Shown: positions 27,438-36,233, counted from the first letter of the stretch. The stretch: 62,072 nucleotides of DNA from JBBDYH01 sp040901795 (GCA_040901795.1 JBBDYH010000166.1:1-62072), one strand, 5' to 3'. Notes: a model not told the origin generated them from the sequence alone. Translations and numbers: made by a program.

Positions 27438-28286
27438 ATGGACGCACAAATGCGCTACGGGAATGATGTGATTTTTCGCACAATCGACAAGATGGCCGAG
27501 CGAATCCATCAGTACGCGGTCGAGCCGGAGTTTGCACAGGAAATTAGGCGTCGCGAGGCGGAGCCATCGTTTGACTTGGACGACGACGCCATCCTGAAGC
27601 GAATGATACTGCTCATCGCATTCAGCCAACAGGTCCGCTCCGCTATCATCTCCGATATAGTGCATAGGGGTGTATTCGAACGAGTCTTCCTCTCCTTTTG
27701 TCCTGCCGATGTCGCCACGATTGATCCGAAACAGTTGCGCGAATTGTATTGGGACAACCCGTCAAAGCCGAATGAGCGTCTGGCGCCGCTACGGTTTCCG
27801 GGAAAGCTGACGAGCATGGTCGAGTGTGCAAAGAGTCTGCAACAGATCGCGTCGCGGCACGGTTCCTTCATGCGTTTTCTACAATTGCAGCAGCTTCCGA
27901 TCAGAATTCGCTCTCGCACGGACGCAGATCAGTTCTGGATTGCCTTTGAGAAGACACGGCTGCAACTGACGGCCATCGGCACACCGTTCTTTAATAAGTT
28001 CACATCTCTTTGTCACCTCCTTCAGTATTTGGGATTCGACTGCGCAAAGCCGGATAGCGTTGTAATGGACGTCGGCGCGCGCCTCGGTATCGTGGCAAAG
28101 CCGGCGACGACTTTTCCAGAGGCCGATCGGCGAACTGTCGTTCAAACCATGCAATTGTATTCCGCGGCCAAGGGCATCCGCACCGGAGTTGTGGACTTAT
28201 ACTTCTTGATCCATGGTGGGCAAACTGATGCGCAGAAGTATGTCACGCCCGCCTACTACGGCGAAGTTGGTTCACTAGGCGGCTGA
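27438..28286 (+). CDS. Unknown protein, possibly HhH-GPD DNA glycosylase-like
   Basis: 282 residues from ATG 27438, with a strong GAGGAAGG site directly upstream; the open frame extends 27 codons further without support. The order of segments recalls base-excision glycosylases of the HhH-GPD type: FERVFLSFCPADVATIDPKQ resembles the helical entry region of 3-methyladenine glycosylase I. LLQYLGFDCAKPDSVVMDVG with ARLGI resembles the stretch holding the catalytic Asp (D in KPDSVV or VMDVG). The match is distant. The gene lies inside the inverted-repeat element, convergent with the CHC2 gene. It may be a repair or base-recognition enzyme carried as cargo; this is inference. Confidence 0.6.
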   Translation: MDAQMRYGNDVIFRTIDKMAERIHQYAVEPEFAQEIRRREAEPSFDLDDDAILKRMILLIAFSQQVRSAIISDIVHRGVFERVFLSFCPADVATIDPKQLRELYWDNPSKPNERLAPLRFPGKLTSMVECAKSLQQIASRHGSFMRFLQLQQLPIRIRSRTDADQFWIAFEKTRLQLTAIGTPFFNKFTSLCHLLQYLGFDCAKPDSVVMDVGARLGIVAKPATTFPEADRRTVVQTMQLYSAAKGIRTGVVDLYFLIHGGQTDAQKYVTPAYYGEVGSLGG

Positions 28287-28612
28287 AGAGCGCCTCGTGC
28301 GGGCTGCTGCAACCAGGGTACGTCAACTTGCGCACGATTACAGAGATCCACCGCGGCGTCGAAGAGCGTTAATCTGTGAACTTGACACCAAAGATCGAGT
28401 TGATTCCCAGCCGCTCCGCACGTGAAGCATCGAAAGGCGTTTCTCGCCAGGTTGACCGAAAAGGAACGGCTCTGTGTCGAGGACGACCGGTGAATGGGGC
28501 ACGGTCCGCGGTGCTGCTTTCCGTTCCGCTGCGCCGCGACGAATCCGAGCAGTTCCAGAACCCGCGTCATCGGGATGGATCGGCGAACCATTTCGTAGTC
28601 GATCGCAGACAT
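28256..28612 (-). CDS. Small CHC2-type zinc-finger protein (DnaG N-terminus-like)
   Basis: 118 residues. The DnaG-type zinc-binding pattern is clear: CPIH at about 39-42 and CFTC about 20 residues later, then GAAGNQLDLW, which is the conserved G-D/N-hydrophobic end of the CHC2 fold. The TOPRIM and helicase-binding domains of real primases are missing, so it cannot be a complete primase. ATG 28612 lies 13 bases inside the right inverted repeat, with no clear ribosome site. Its 3' end overlaps the convergent gene by 31 bases. Probably a DNA-binding accessory protein of the element. Confidence 0.75.
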   Translation of the reverse strand: MSAIDYEMVRRSIPMTRVLELLGFVAAQRNGKQHRGPCPIHRSSSTQSRSFSVNLARNAFRCFTCGAAGNQLDLWCQVHRLTLFDAAVDLCNRAQVDVPWLQQPARGALQPPSEPTSP

Positions 28613-28805
28613 AATGACGCAGTCAAAACAGAGAAGAGGAACCCGTAGGCTTTTAAATGCGATTCTATCTGCTGAAGTGGTGGTTTACGGGTCGGCGAAC
28701 TTGTGAGACAGTCCAGGTCGCGTGCCGGCGATCGTCACGGTTCGCACAATCCGAATTCCCAGCACGAGCGCGTTTCCAGCGCACCGGCTCTCACCTTAGC
28801 TGGCA

Positions 28806-29003
28806 ATGTTGCCGCCGGTTCACAGCCCATACTTCGTTATAGACGACCATGCAACAGACCGAGGGCTGCGCGCCGTGATTCCCGTGCTCGAGCACAAATT
28901 GTGCGACTGGACCAGCCGCGCGTTAGCGGCGCTCTTTCCGCCCCCTTCGTATGACGACTTTACTGAAGCCGAGCTCCGCGATCTCCATTTCCGCAACGAT
29001 TGA
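28806..29003 (+). CDS. Possible small protein or upstream half of a split gene
   Basis: 65 codons ending LPPPSYDDF-like acidic residues and HFRND, then TGA at 29001-29003. It is in the same reading frame as the membrane protein starting at 29022, with only six codons between. The pair may be one gene interrupted by TGA, or two small genes. No ribosome site supports 28806 strongly. Low confidence. Confidence 0.3.
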   Translation: MLPPVHSPYFVIDDHATDRGLRAVIPVLEHKLCDWTSRALAALFPPPSYDDFTEAELRDLHFRND

Positions 29004-29021
29004 ATCGACCAGCGCTGTTCG

Positions 29022-29300
29022 TTGGCCTGCGTCGCCGGAATGCTTGTCGGCCTGGCCCTGGCCTACGTCAAGCCTACGGTCAGCGGGTGGGATGTCCTGG
29101 TGATGTTCGGCTTGGCCACCGCGCTGCCCATTCTCTTTGTGATCGTGATGACCGTTTACCTCGGCGACGGGCGATTGCGAGAATTTCTGCTGTACTATTC
29201 TCTGAAGCACGGCTACCACTGGCTCGGCGTCATGTGCGTCTTGTACGTGCCGCTTTTACTCGCGGGGGCGCTGGGCGCCTACATGAGCTACCTGCATTGA
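29022..29300 (+). CDS. Small membrane protein, three helices
   Basis: 92 residues from TTG 29022, or 86 from ATG 29040. Three hydrophobic stretches are visible: VAGMLVGLALAYV, VLVMFGLATALPILFVIVMT and VMCVLYVPLLLAGALGAYMS. A short soluble loop contains LREFLLYYSLKHGYHW. No family recognised. It follows an in-frame open stretch ending at a TGA (29001), so it may be the C-terminal part of a larger ancestral protein. Confidence 0.5.
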   Translation: MACVAGMLVGLALAYVKPTVSGWDVLVMFGLATALPILFVIVMTVYLGDGRLREFLLYYSLKHGYHWLGVMCVLYVPLLLAGALGAYMSYLH

Positions 29301-29487
29301 TCCAAACCGCCTATTTGCGCGCAGTTTCCTAGGACGCCCGCACTTAACCGATGGCAAAACCGCCTAGCATGCTCGGCGGCGTTTCGCTACACTTCGGCCG
29401 CTTTTCGCCGCCAATCGTTCTTGGTTGGCATCACCTTGTGCGCTGAACGTGCGCACAACGTCATCACTTATGCCTAACGGATGTGCC

Positions 29488-30600
29488 ATGACAAATCGGC
29501 ATTGGGTGTTGCTGTTGGTATTGGCTATTTCGCTTGTTGTCGCGGTGCGCAGCCAAGCCAACCCCTGGCAAAAACTGCTCCCCTTCAAAAAGGTCGAAGC
29601 CGACCCAGGCAAGAGCTACTCTTTAACCGACGCCGATGGGCCCTGGATGATTCTAGCCACCGTATTTCGCGGCGACGACGCGGAACGGCAGGCTCAGCAG
29701 CTTGTCTTTGAGCTGCGAAAGAAGTTCAAGCTCGAGGCCTACACGCATGTGCAGGTGTTTGACCATACCACATACGGACGCGCTCGAGGCTTCAATCCCG
29801 ATGGCTCCCCGAGCGTGAGGTGGCAGGCGCGCGAGAGCGATGTGAAAGAGATCGCTGTTCTGGTGGGCAACTTCGGCAGCATTGACGACGATCGGGCGAC
29901 GGACACGCTCAAGAAAGTCAAAACCATCGAGCCGGAGGCGCTGCGGACGGATCCTCGGAAGTCCAGTCAGGTGTTTGCCGGACTGCGGCAGGCGATGCAC
30001 ACCAAGAAGAAGAAGGGACCGATGGGCAGCGCTTTCGTGGTCACCAACCCGCTGCTGCCGCCGGAGTACTTCAATTCGCCTGGGCTCGACAAGCTGGTGC
30101 TGGAGATGAATGAGGAAGTGCCGCATAGTTTGTTGAATTGCCCGGGCAAGTACACGGTGCGCGTGGCGCGGTTTACAGGGACCAGCGTGATCGACCAGCG
30201 CAAGATTCGAGACACGCTGCGCAGTGGATCGATCAAGCACAGTCTTCAGGAGGCCGCCGAAAACGCGCACCTGCTAACGGAAGAGCTTCGTCGGCGCGGC
30301 CACGACGCCTACGAGTTCCATGACCAGGATGACAGCATTGTCTGTGTGGGAAGTTTTGATCGATTGACATTTCCTGGACCGAACGGGCAACAGTTTCCCA
30401 ATCCGCAAATCGACCGGTATCTCCAATTGTTCGGCGCTCAATCATCCGCTGGCTTGGGCGCGGTGGTGTCACAACTCTCCGACGCCGAGGTCGCCCGCCG
30501 CAAAACACTCGTGGGCGACAAGTACTGGGCCCTCCTCGAGATTCGGCCGAAGGCCATCGAAGTTCCGAAAGCGCCGCTCAGCGCGGCCTATCGGCGGTAA
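29488..30600 (+). CDS. Secreted hypothetical protein with SPOR-like segments
   Basis: 370 residues from ATG 29488, beginning with a signal peptide (WVLLLVLAISLVVAVRSQA). Two segments look like SPOR/cell-envelope repeats: WMILATVFRGDDAERQAQQL with VFELRKKFKLEAYTH, and ENAHLLTEELRRRGHDAYEF with DSIVCVGSFD. I know no defined function; it resembles conserved planctomycete secreted proteins. The frame upstream of 29488 is open for 21 codons but lacks a signal start. The next gene, rdgB, follows after about 150 bases. Confidence 0.7.
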   Translation: MTNRHWVLLLVLAISLVVAVRSQANPWQKLLPFKKVEADPGKSYSLTDADGPWMILATVFRGDDAERQAQQLVFELRKKFKLEAYTHVQVFDHTTYGRARGFNPDGSPSVRWQARESDVKEIAVLVGNFGSIDDDRATDTLKKVKTIEPEALRTDPRKSSQVFAGLRQAMHTKKKKGPMGSAFVVTNPLLPPEYFNSPGLDKLVLEMNEEVPHSLLNCPGKYTVRVARFTGTSVIDQRKIRDTLRSGSIKHSLQEAAENAHLLTEELRRRGHDAYEFHDQDDSIVCVGSFDRLTFPGPNGQQFPNPQIDRYLQLFGAQSSAGLGAVVSQLSDAEVARRKTLVGDKYWALLEIRPKAIEVPKAPLSAAYRR

Positions 30601-30748
30601 CCGGATGGAGTAGGCATATTCTGTGTGCCGTCTTCTGCCGTGTGCCACTGCTCGCCGCGAGCAGTGCCACGACCAGCGCGCGGTATACACTATCTAGTGC
30701 GGTCGCGCTCAATCGCACTCCCCTCAAATGCCCGTTTGCGATTCTTCC

Positions 30749-31363
30749 ATGCTCCTCGTTCTTGGCACGCACAACCGCAAGAAGGCAATCGAGCTAGTCG
30801 ATCTGCTCGCCCCTTGGGGCTTTCAATGTCAGTCGCTGGCGGACCACCCGAATGCCATCGAAATCGACGAGACAGGCAACACCTTTGCCGAAAACGCGCG
30901 GCTGAAAGCCTGTGAGCAGGGCAAACACCTCGGTCGCTGGGTGCTCGGCGAAGACAGTGGGCTGTCCGTGGACGCGCTCGGCGGAGCGCCGGGAGTTTAC
31001 TCCGCGCGGTTCTCAGGTTCAGGCGCCACCGACGAATCGAACAACCGCTTGCTCATTGAAAAACTCGGCGCGCTGCCGCTCGAACGGCGCACGGCCCACT
31101 ACGTCTCCCACGTGGTGCTGGCCGACCCGCAGGGAAGCATCCGCGGCGAAAGCACCGGCACGTGCGACGGCCGCATTCGCTTCGAACCGGCGGGCAGTGG
31201 CGGATTCGGCTACGATCCATACTTTGAGATCGTCGAGTATCACCGCACATTCGCCGAGCTCGGCAACGTCGTCAAATCCATCCTCAGCCACCGCGCCCGC
31301 GCCGTCCGCGCACTCATTCCGCAGGTCCTGCAATGCGTTCGAGATGGAGTGTGGATCGAGTAG
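30749..31363 (+). CDS. rdgB: RdgB/HAM1-family non-canonical purine NTP pyrophosphatase
   Basis: 204 residues, the usual length. It hydrolyses ITP, dITP and XTP to monophosphates, keeping deaminated purines out of DNA and RNA. Characteristic blocks: LVLGTHNRKKAIEL at the N-terminus, EDSGLSVDALGGAPGVYSAR (metal-binding Glu/Asp and substrate loop), GSGGFGYDPYFE, and LSHRARAVR near the C-terminus. ATG 30749 matches the family start; ATG 30728 in frame adds seven residues. Confidence 0.93.
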   Translation: MLLVLGTHNRKKAIELVDLLAPWGFQCQSLADHPNAIEIDETGNTFAENARLKACEQGKHLGRWVLGEDSGLSVDALGGAPGVYSARFSGSGATDESNNRLLIEKLGALPLERRTAHYVSHVVLADPQGSIRGESTGTCDGRIRFEPAGSGGFGYDPYFEIVEYHRTFAELGNVVKSILSHRARAVRALIPQVLQCVRDGVWIE

Positions 31364-31590
31364 GCGATTCGTCCGTAGCCCCGGATGGGGCGGCATTCTC
31401 TAGCCGGGAGTGCAAGCCCCCGGAATTGGTTCCGTTAAAAGTTACAAAGCCCCGGAGGGGCGACATTGCCAGGCCGTTGATTGCACCGTAATCTCCGTGG
31501 CGAGACCGTCATCTGCATACTACACCGTTGCTATAATCATCCGCGGTAGGGCGCGTTACGTATTCGTTGCTCGAGCACGTTGAATCAGCT
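31364..31590. repeat. GC-rich hairpins (AGCCCCGGAGGGGC type)
   Basis: Between rdgB and the acyl-CoA synthetase gene: AGCCCCGGATGGGGCGGCAT, AGCCGGGAGTGCAAGCCCCC and AGCCCCGGAGGGGCGACATT. Close relatives occur at 45466-45580, 46440-46530 and 60450-60640. Confidence 0.65.
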
Positions 31591-33321
31591 ATGTCCGACA
31601 ATTCGTCGCGCACCCTCGTCGAACTCTTCGCTCGCCGCCTCGCGGAGTCGGCCGATCGCGTTGCGTTGCACTCCCTGGCAAACGGCCGCTTCGTGACCCG
31701 CACGTGGCGCGAAATCGCCGTTGACGTCGCGCGGTGGACGTCGGCATTAGCCAGCATGGGCGTCAAGCCAGGCGATCGTGTGATTCAGATCGCTGAAAAC
31801 CGCTACGAATGGATTGTCGCCGAGCTGGCGATTCATCTGGCCGGCGGCGTGCATGTGGCGGTGCACGCCACGCTCTCCGGGCCGCAGATGGCTTTCCAGA
31901 TTCTCGATACCAACGCGCGCGTCGTCTTGCTCAGCGGGTCGGCCGCTGCCGAAGCATTGAGCCAGGCACAGGCCGATTGGCCCGGCGACGTGCAGTTCTT
32001 CTCCTACGAACCCGTTCAAACTGCCATCGGTGGCCGGCGCGTTGACTGGTGGAATGACGTGGTTAGAGGCGCAGGGCAGGTTGCGCCTGTCACGGTGGGC
32101 CGAACGGTGGGCACAGCCCACCCTACACTTGCAGCGGCCGTCAAGCGGACAAAGCCAGACGACCTGGCAACGATCCTCTACTCGTCGGGCACGACCGGCG
32201 AGCCGAAGGGCGTCGTGCTTAGCCACGGCAACCTGGCCTCAAACGCCATCGCCACCGATTTGCTGTTCTTGCCCGGCGAGAGCGACATAAAACTGTGCTG
32301 GCTCCCGCTGTCGCACATCTTCGCTCGCACCTGCGACCTGTACTGCTGGATCGTGCGTGGCTCGGAGCTGGCGCTCGCCGAAAGCCGCGACACGATCCTG
32401 GCAAACTGCCAGCAGTTCCGGCCGACGCTGATCAACGGCGTGCCGTACTTCTTCGACAAGGTGCATCGCCACATCGCCTCGCAGGGCGGCAGTGACGACG
32501 AGCAGCGCGAGCGCTTGCATGCCGCCTTCGGAAGACAACTCCAGATAGCGTGCTCAGGCGGGGCGCCTTTGGCCGATGCGACCGCGGAGTTCTACCAGCG
32601 CCACGGCATACCCCTCGTGCAAGGCTACGGCTTGACCGAATCTTCGCCGGTAATTAGTGTCTCGACGCCCCGCGCGTACAAGACCGGTTCGGTTGGCCGC
32701 CCACTCGAGGGTGTCGAAGTGAAGATCGCCCCCGACGGTGAGATCCTCACGCGCGGACCGCACGTCATGCTCGGCTACTGGAAGCAACCGCAAGCCACCG
32801 CCGATACGATCGACGCCGAAGGCTGGCTGTGCACGGGCGACATGGGCCACGTCGATGAAGATGGCTTCTTGTGGATCACTGGTCGCAAGAAGGAGCTGAT
32901 CGTCACCGCCGGCGGGAAAAACATTGCGCCCGCCTATCTGGAGCGATTGCTGGCCGAAGACCCGCTGATCCTGCAGGCCCTCATCGTCGGTGACCGCCGC
33001 AATTACCTGGCGGCGCTCCTCGTGCCCAACTTGGACACGCTGCAGAGCGAAATCACAGCTCAGGGCACTACCGTGGCCTCGCGCGAAGAGCTGCTGGTCC
33101 ATCCCGATGTGCTGCGGCTCATCCGCGCGCGGATCGAAGCGCGGCTCTCGGTGGTAGCGCACTGTGAACAGATCGGCCGCTTTACGCTTCTAGGCCGCGG
33201 CTTCACCGTCGAGCATGATGAGCTCACGCCGACGCTCAAGCTCCGCCGCAGCGTCATCCAGCAGCATTTCGCCCGCGAAATCGAGGCCATGTACGCCGAC
33301 GAGGGCGCGCCTATTCTATAA
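31591..33321 (+). CDS. Long-chain fatty acid CoA ligase (AMP-binding)
   Basis: 576 residues. Adenylate-forming signatures: P-loop-like TILYSSGTTGEPKGVVLSHG, the A5 motif QGYGLTESSPVIS, A7 GWLCTGDMG, and A8/A10 region ITGRKKELIVTAGGKNIAP. Activates fatty acids with ATP and CoA. ATG 31591 is preferred to TTG 31567 upstream. An acyl-CoA dehydrogenase gene follows on the same strand, separated by a palindromic repeat, consistent with a fatty-acid degradation pair. Chain length cannot be told. Confidence 0.9.
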   Translation: MSDNSSRTLVELFARRLAESADRVALHSLANGRFVTRTWREIAVDVARWTSALASMGVKPGDRVIQIAENRYEWIVAELAIHLAGGVHVAVHATLSGPQMAFQILDTNARVVLLSGSAAAEALSQAQADWPGDVQFFSYEPVQTAIGGRRVDWWNDVVRGAGQVAPVTVGRTVGTAHPTLAAAVKRTKPDDLATILYSSGTTGEPKGVVLSHGNLASNAIATDLLFLPGESDIKLCWLPLSHIFARTCDLYCWIVRGSELALAESRDTILANCQQFRPTLINGVPYFFDKVHRHIASQGGSDDEQRERLHAAFGRQLQIACSGGAPLADATAEFYQRHGIPLVQGYGLTESSPVISVSTPRAYKTGSVGRPLEGVEVKIAPDGEILTRGPHVMLGYWKQPQATADTIDAEGWLCTGDMGHVDEDGFLWITGRKKELIVTAGGKNIAPAYLERLLAEDPLILQALIVGDRRNYLAALLVPNLDTLQSEITAQGTTVASREELLVHPDVLRLIRARIEARLSVVAHCEQIGRFTLLGRGFTVEHDELTPTLKLRRSVIQQHFAREIEAMYADEGAPIL

Positions 33322-33329
33322 TAGGACAG

Positions 33330-33491
33330 GAACCGCAGAGACGCAGAGGAACGCGCAGCAATGGTTTAGCCACAGATGAACTCAGATGAACACGGATCAA
33401 GAGTTGATTAATCGGCTTCATCTGCGTGCACCCGTGTTCATCTGTGGCCAATCTTCCTCTCCTCTCTGTGTCTCAGCGCCTCGGCGGTTTT
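33330..33491. repeat. Nested long palindromic element
   Basis: Outer arms: AACCGCAGAGACGCAGAGG near 33330, answered by CGCCTCGGCGGTTTT ending near 33491. Inner arms: TTAGCCACAGATGAACTCAG near 33367, answered by GTGTTCATCTGTGGCCAA near 33435-33451. The whole could form a ~160-base imperfect hairpin between the acyl-CoA synthetase and dehydrogenase genes. Confidence 0.75.
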
Positions 33492-33513
33492 AACACCTTG
33501 GGGCAATACAAAA

Positions 33514-35469
33514 ATGAACACTCCCGCCGAGGTCGATCCCATCAACGCCGCACCCGGCCCTGCGCAGAGCGAGCCGCTGGACAATTGTGCCTCATTTGCC
33601 GAAACCGCGCTCACGCTCGGCGGCAAGAGCGAAGAGGAAGCCCGCCGGACCGGCGCCATCGACAAGGCCGATGATCAGGTCGAGGGGCTCTTCGCCGCCC
33701 GCTTTCAGACGATCAACAGTCCGATCCACCGCGCGGTCTGGGAGCGCCGCCTGCCCGTCGAGCTGTTTCAAAGCACTGCCGTCGAAACGCCCGCCGCCGT
33801 CGAGCGCGTCATGCAAGATTCGTTGGCCGTTGTGCGCCGCCATCGCGCGTCGGGCTCGCTGCTGGACGAGCGAGGCAAGATCAGCCGGCTGGTGCTCGGC
33901 GAGCTGGCGACCGCTGGCTACTGGGGTCTGCTCGTCGATCCGGAGTACGGCGGCACGGGCGCGCCGTTCCGTGCGTTCGCGCCGTTTCTGGCGGAGATGG
34001 CCACGCTCGATCCCACGATTGCCGGCCTGGCCAGCGTGCATGGCTGCATCGGCGCGGTCGATCCCGTACGGACATTTGGAAACCCCGAACAGAAACAGCG
34101 ATTTTTACCTAGGCTGGCCAGCGGAGAGCGGCTCTCGGCGTTCGCATTGACCGAGCCAGGCGCCGGCTCCGATTTGACCGCGCTGCGCACGTGCGCCGAG
34201 CTTCGTGGCAGCGAGTTTGTCGTCAACGGCGAGAAGCTGTTCATTACGAATGTCACCCCCGGTCGCACGATCGGCCTAGTCTGCCTGATCGAAAACCGCC
34301 CGGCGGTGCTGGTCATTGACCTTCCCGACGCAGAGAACGAGCACTTTCGGCTCCGCAAATACGGCCTCTACGCGCTCAAGCACACGCACAACCAAGGCAT
34401 CGTCTTCCGCGACTTCCGCGTGCCTGCCGAGAACCTGCTCGTTCCATCGCGCGGCGACGGGTTGACGATTGCCTATCACGGACTGAACCTCGGCCGCGTC
34501 GCCTTGTGCGCCAACGCCAGCGGCACCATGCGCGTGCTCTTGGCGAACATGCTCCCCTGGGCGCACTACCGAAAGACCTATGGCGAGACGATCGCACGGC
34601 GCGAGCTGGTGCGCCGGCGGATTGGCCGGCTCGCCGGTCTGATTGTCGCCTGCGATGCGCTCGTCGAATGGTGCGCGGGTCTATTGGACGCGGGCTACCG
34701 CGGCGAGATGGAGTGCATCATCGCCAAGATCTTCGGCAGCGAGGCGCTCAAGGAGGCCGCGGTCGAATTGTTCATGAAGACACACGGCGGGCGCTCGTTC
34801 CTCCACGGCCACCTCTTCGGCGACAACGTTCACGAGTATCTCGCCCCCTGCATCTACGAAGGCGAAGGCGAGATGCTCGGCATGGCGTTTTTCAAGTCGC
34901 TGGTCAAACACCACGGCACGCGGTTCTTCGAGCCCATCGGCAAGGCTCTGGCCGCCGCCGGCATCAAAAGGCCCAATCCGCTGAATCCCGCGCACGCCTG
35001 GGCGCTGCGCGGCGCGATCGGACCGTACGCAGGTTGGCTATTGTCCGAGAAATTCGCGCGCAAGTCGACGAGCGAGCTGCCGTCCATGCCGACCGGCTTG
35101 CGAGCACATGTCGAGTTCGCCTGCGACTACTTACAAAACTCGCCGCGCACGATCGACCGTGTCATGCGGAAGCACCAGCTCGCGCTGGCCGACCGGCAAT
35201 GCCGGATGTCGTACCTTTCCGGTCAGATCCAAGATGCCGTAGTCATTCTCTGCACCGCATTGTATGCCGCGCGACAGTCGGATGACGTTTTTCGGAACGC
35301 CGCCGATCTCGTCTGCCAAGACCTGACGCGAAAGCTCACCGGCAAGCCCCCGAGCGACCGCTATTTCCGCGCCATCACCCAACTCGGCGAGCGCATCGCC
35401 GACGGCGGTTTTCCGGCTTTGACGGGCATCGATGCGGCGGAGATCATGATGCCGTACGACGGGCAATAA
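33514..35469 (+). CDS. Acyl-CoA dehydrogenase with long terminal extensions
   Basis: 651 residues, well above the usual ~380. The flavoprotein core is clear: AFALTEPGAGSDLTALRT (FAD/substrate segment), EFVVNGEKLFITNVTPG, and CIYEGEGEMLGM, whose Glu corresponds to the usual catalytic base position. About 80 N-terminal and 150-200 C-terminal residues lie outside the core, as in large bacterial FadE-like members. Catalyses alpha,beta-desaturation of acyl-CoA and probably passes electrons to ETF. The CoA ligase upstream supports a beta-oxidation role. Confidence 0.88.
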   Translation: MNTPAEVDPINAAPGPAQSEPLDNCASFAETALTLGGKSEEEARRTGAIDKADDQVEGLFAARFQTINSPIHRAVWERRLPVELFQSTAVETPAAVERVMQDSLAVVRRHRASGSLLDERGKISRLVLGELATAGYWGLLVDPEYGGTGAPFRAFAPFLAEMATLDPTIAGLASVHGCIGAVDPVRTFGNPEQKQRFLPRLASGERLSAFALTEPGAGSDLTALRTCAELRGSEFVVNGEKLFITNVTPGRTIGLVCLIENRPAVLVIDLPDAENEHFRLRKYGLYALKHTHNQGIVFRDFRVPAENLLVPSRGDGLTIAYHGLNLGRVALCANASGTMRVLLANMLPWAHYRKTYGETIARRELVRRRIGRLAGLIVACDALVEWCAGLLDAGYRGEMECIIAKIFGSEALKEAAVELFMKTHGGRSFLHGHLFGDNVHEYLAPCIYEGEGEMLGMAFFKSLVKHHGTRFFEPIGKALAAAGIKRPNPLNPAHAWALRGAIGPYAGWLLSEKFARKSTSELPSMPTGLRAHVEFACDYLQNSPRTIDRVMRKHQLALADRQCRMSYLSGQIQDAVVILCTALYAARQSDDVFRNAADLVCQDLTRKLTGKPPSDRYFRAITQLGERIADGGFPALTGIDAAEIMMPYDGQ

Positions 35470-35516
35470 AGGGTCGCGGTAAGATCGATTCGGCGGGCGG
35501 TGCCTCCCTAGTCTTT

Positions 35517-36164
35517 TCACTCCAGCGAGACTGCCCAGTTCGAGCCCACCAGATTCCAGTTTTGAAACGTCTGTTGTTCGCGGCCGCGGACCGAAAAGCG
35601 CACACGGATTACCGCTTTGTCCGACTGTCGTTGAAGCACCTCGACGGAGGTCACTTTGGCTTCGAATCGTTCGCCGAAACTGGCGACCAGTGCCGCTCGT
35701 CTTGGCGCCGCCCAGTGTTTCAACCTGCCTCGATGCGATTCGATCACGAATGTCTCGGCAAGCTCCAAATCGCCTGCCAGCCATGCGCTCTGAAAAGATT
35801 CGGCTGCCCCGACCAATGCTTCTGTCTCGACGGCCGGACTGGCCTGGGGATCGCGAAAGATAAGTAGAGGCGGCAGAGCCGCCAGCACCGCGGCCAGAAA
35901 CAAGCCGCCCACGATCACATAAGAGCACGCCGTTTTTCCGCGTGGTTTCGCGCGTTGCGCCGGAGCGATCTTCTTCTCGACAACCGCCGTTCGCACTCCC
36001 CCCACCGGCTTCGGCGCCCGATGAATACCTTCTCTGCCGATCACGACGCGCTTGCGACAATAGGGGCAACGGAGCACGGACCGCATGTGCGACACCGCGA
36101 CACGTCCCGTCCGGCGGCACGCAGGACAATCAAACACAAGCTCCCAGTCCTGGACCTGGCCCAT
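35517..36164 (-). CDS. Zinc-ribbon membrane protein of unknown function
   Basis: 215 residues from ATG 36164 (GTG 36218 also possible). Near the N-terminus lies a zinc-ribbon pattern, CPAC then CPYC about 19 residues later. A basic linker follows, then one transmembrane helix (YVIVGGLFLAAVLAALPPLL), then a periplasmic domain of ~120 residues with an NTF2/DUF4878-like look (ETEALVGAAESFQSAWLAGD, then VIRVRFSVRG). Such zinc-ribbon-plus-helix proteins are common in planctomycetes. Downstream of, and on the same strand as, the DUF1559 gene (70-base gap). Confidence 0.65.
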   Translation of the reverse strand: MGQVQDWELVFDCPACRRTGRVAVSHMRSVLRCPYCRKRVVIGREGIHRAPKPVGGVRTAVVEKKIAPAQRAKPRGKTACSYVIVGGLFLAAVLAALPPLLIFRDPQASPAVETEALVGAAESFQSAWLAGDLELAETFVIESHRGRLKHWAAPRRAALVASFGERFEAKVTSVEVLQRQSDKAVIRVRFSVRGREQQTFQNWNLVGSNWAVSLE

Positions 36165-36233
36165 GGCATTCTCAAGCCACCGCGGAGCGGGAAAGGAAAC
36201 TCTCCACAGGGCACGCACGCCCCCGACGGAGAA

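Larger units (their letters stand above)
27239..28646. mobile_element. 1.4-kb element with perfect 22-bp terminal inverted repeats
   Basis: Arms at 27239-27260 and 28625-28646 are perfect inverted copies of each other (starting ACGGGTTCCTCTTC). They enclose 1408 bases with two convergent genes whose 3' ends overlap by 31 bases: a possible HhH-GPD protein (27438-28286) and a CHC2 zinc-finger protein (28256-28612). No transposase or recombinase is recognised and no clear target duplication is seen outside the arms. It could be a non-autonomous element moved by an enzyme encoded elsewhere, or an invertible cassette. The arms are certain; mobility is inferred. Confidence 0.6.

Noticed and set aside
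27225..27665. 146-codon minus-strand frame at the left inverted repeat
   Set aside because: It overlaps the ribosome site and start of the 282-residue gene. Its end (KTEKRNP) is simply the inverted-repeat arm read in that frame, the same peptide the other arm gives.
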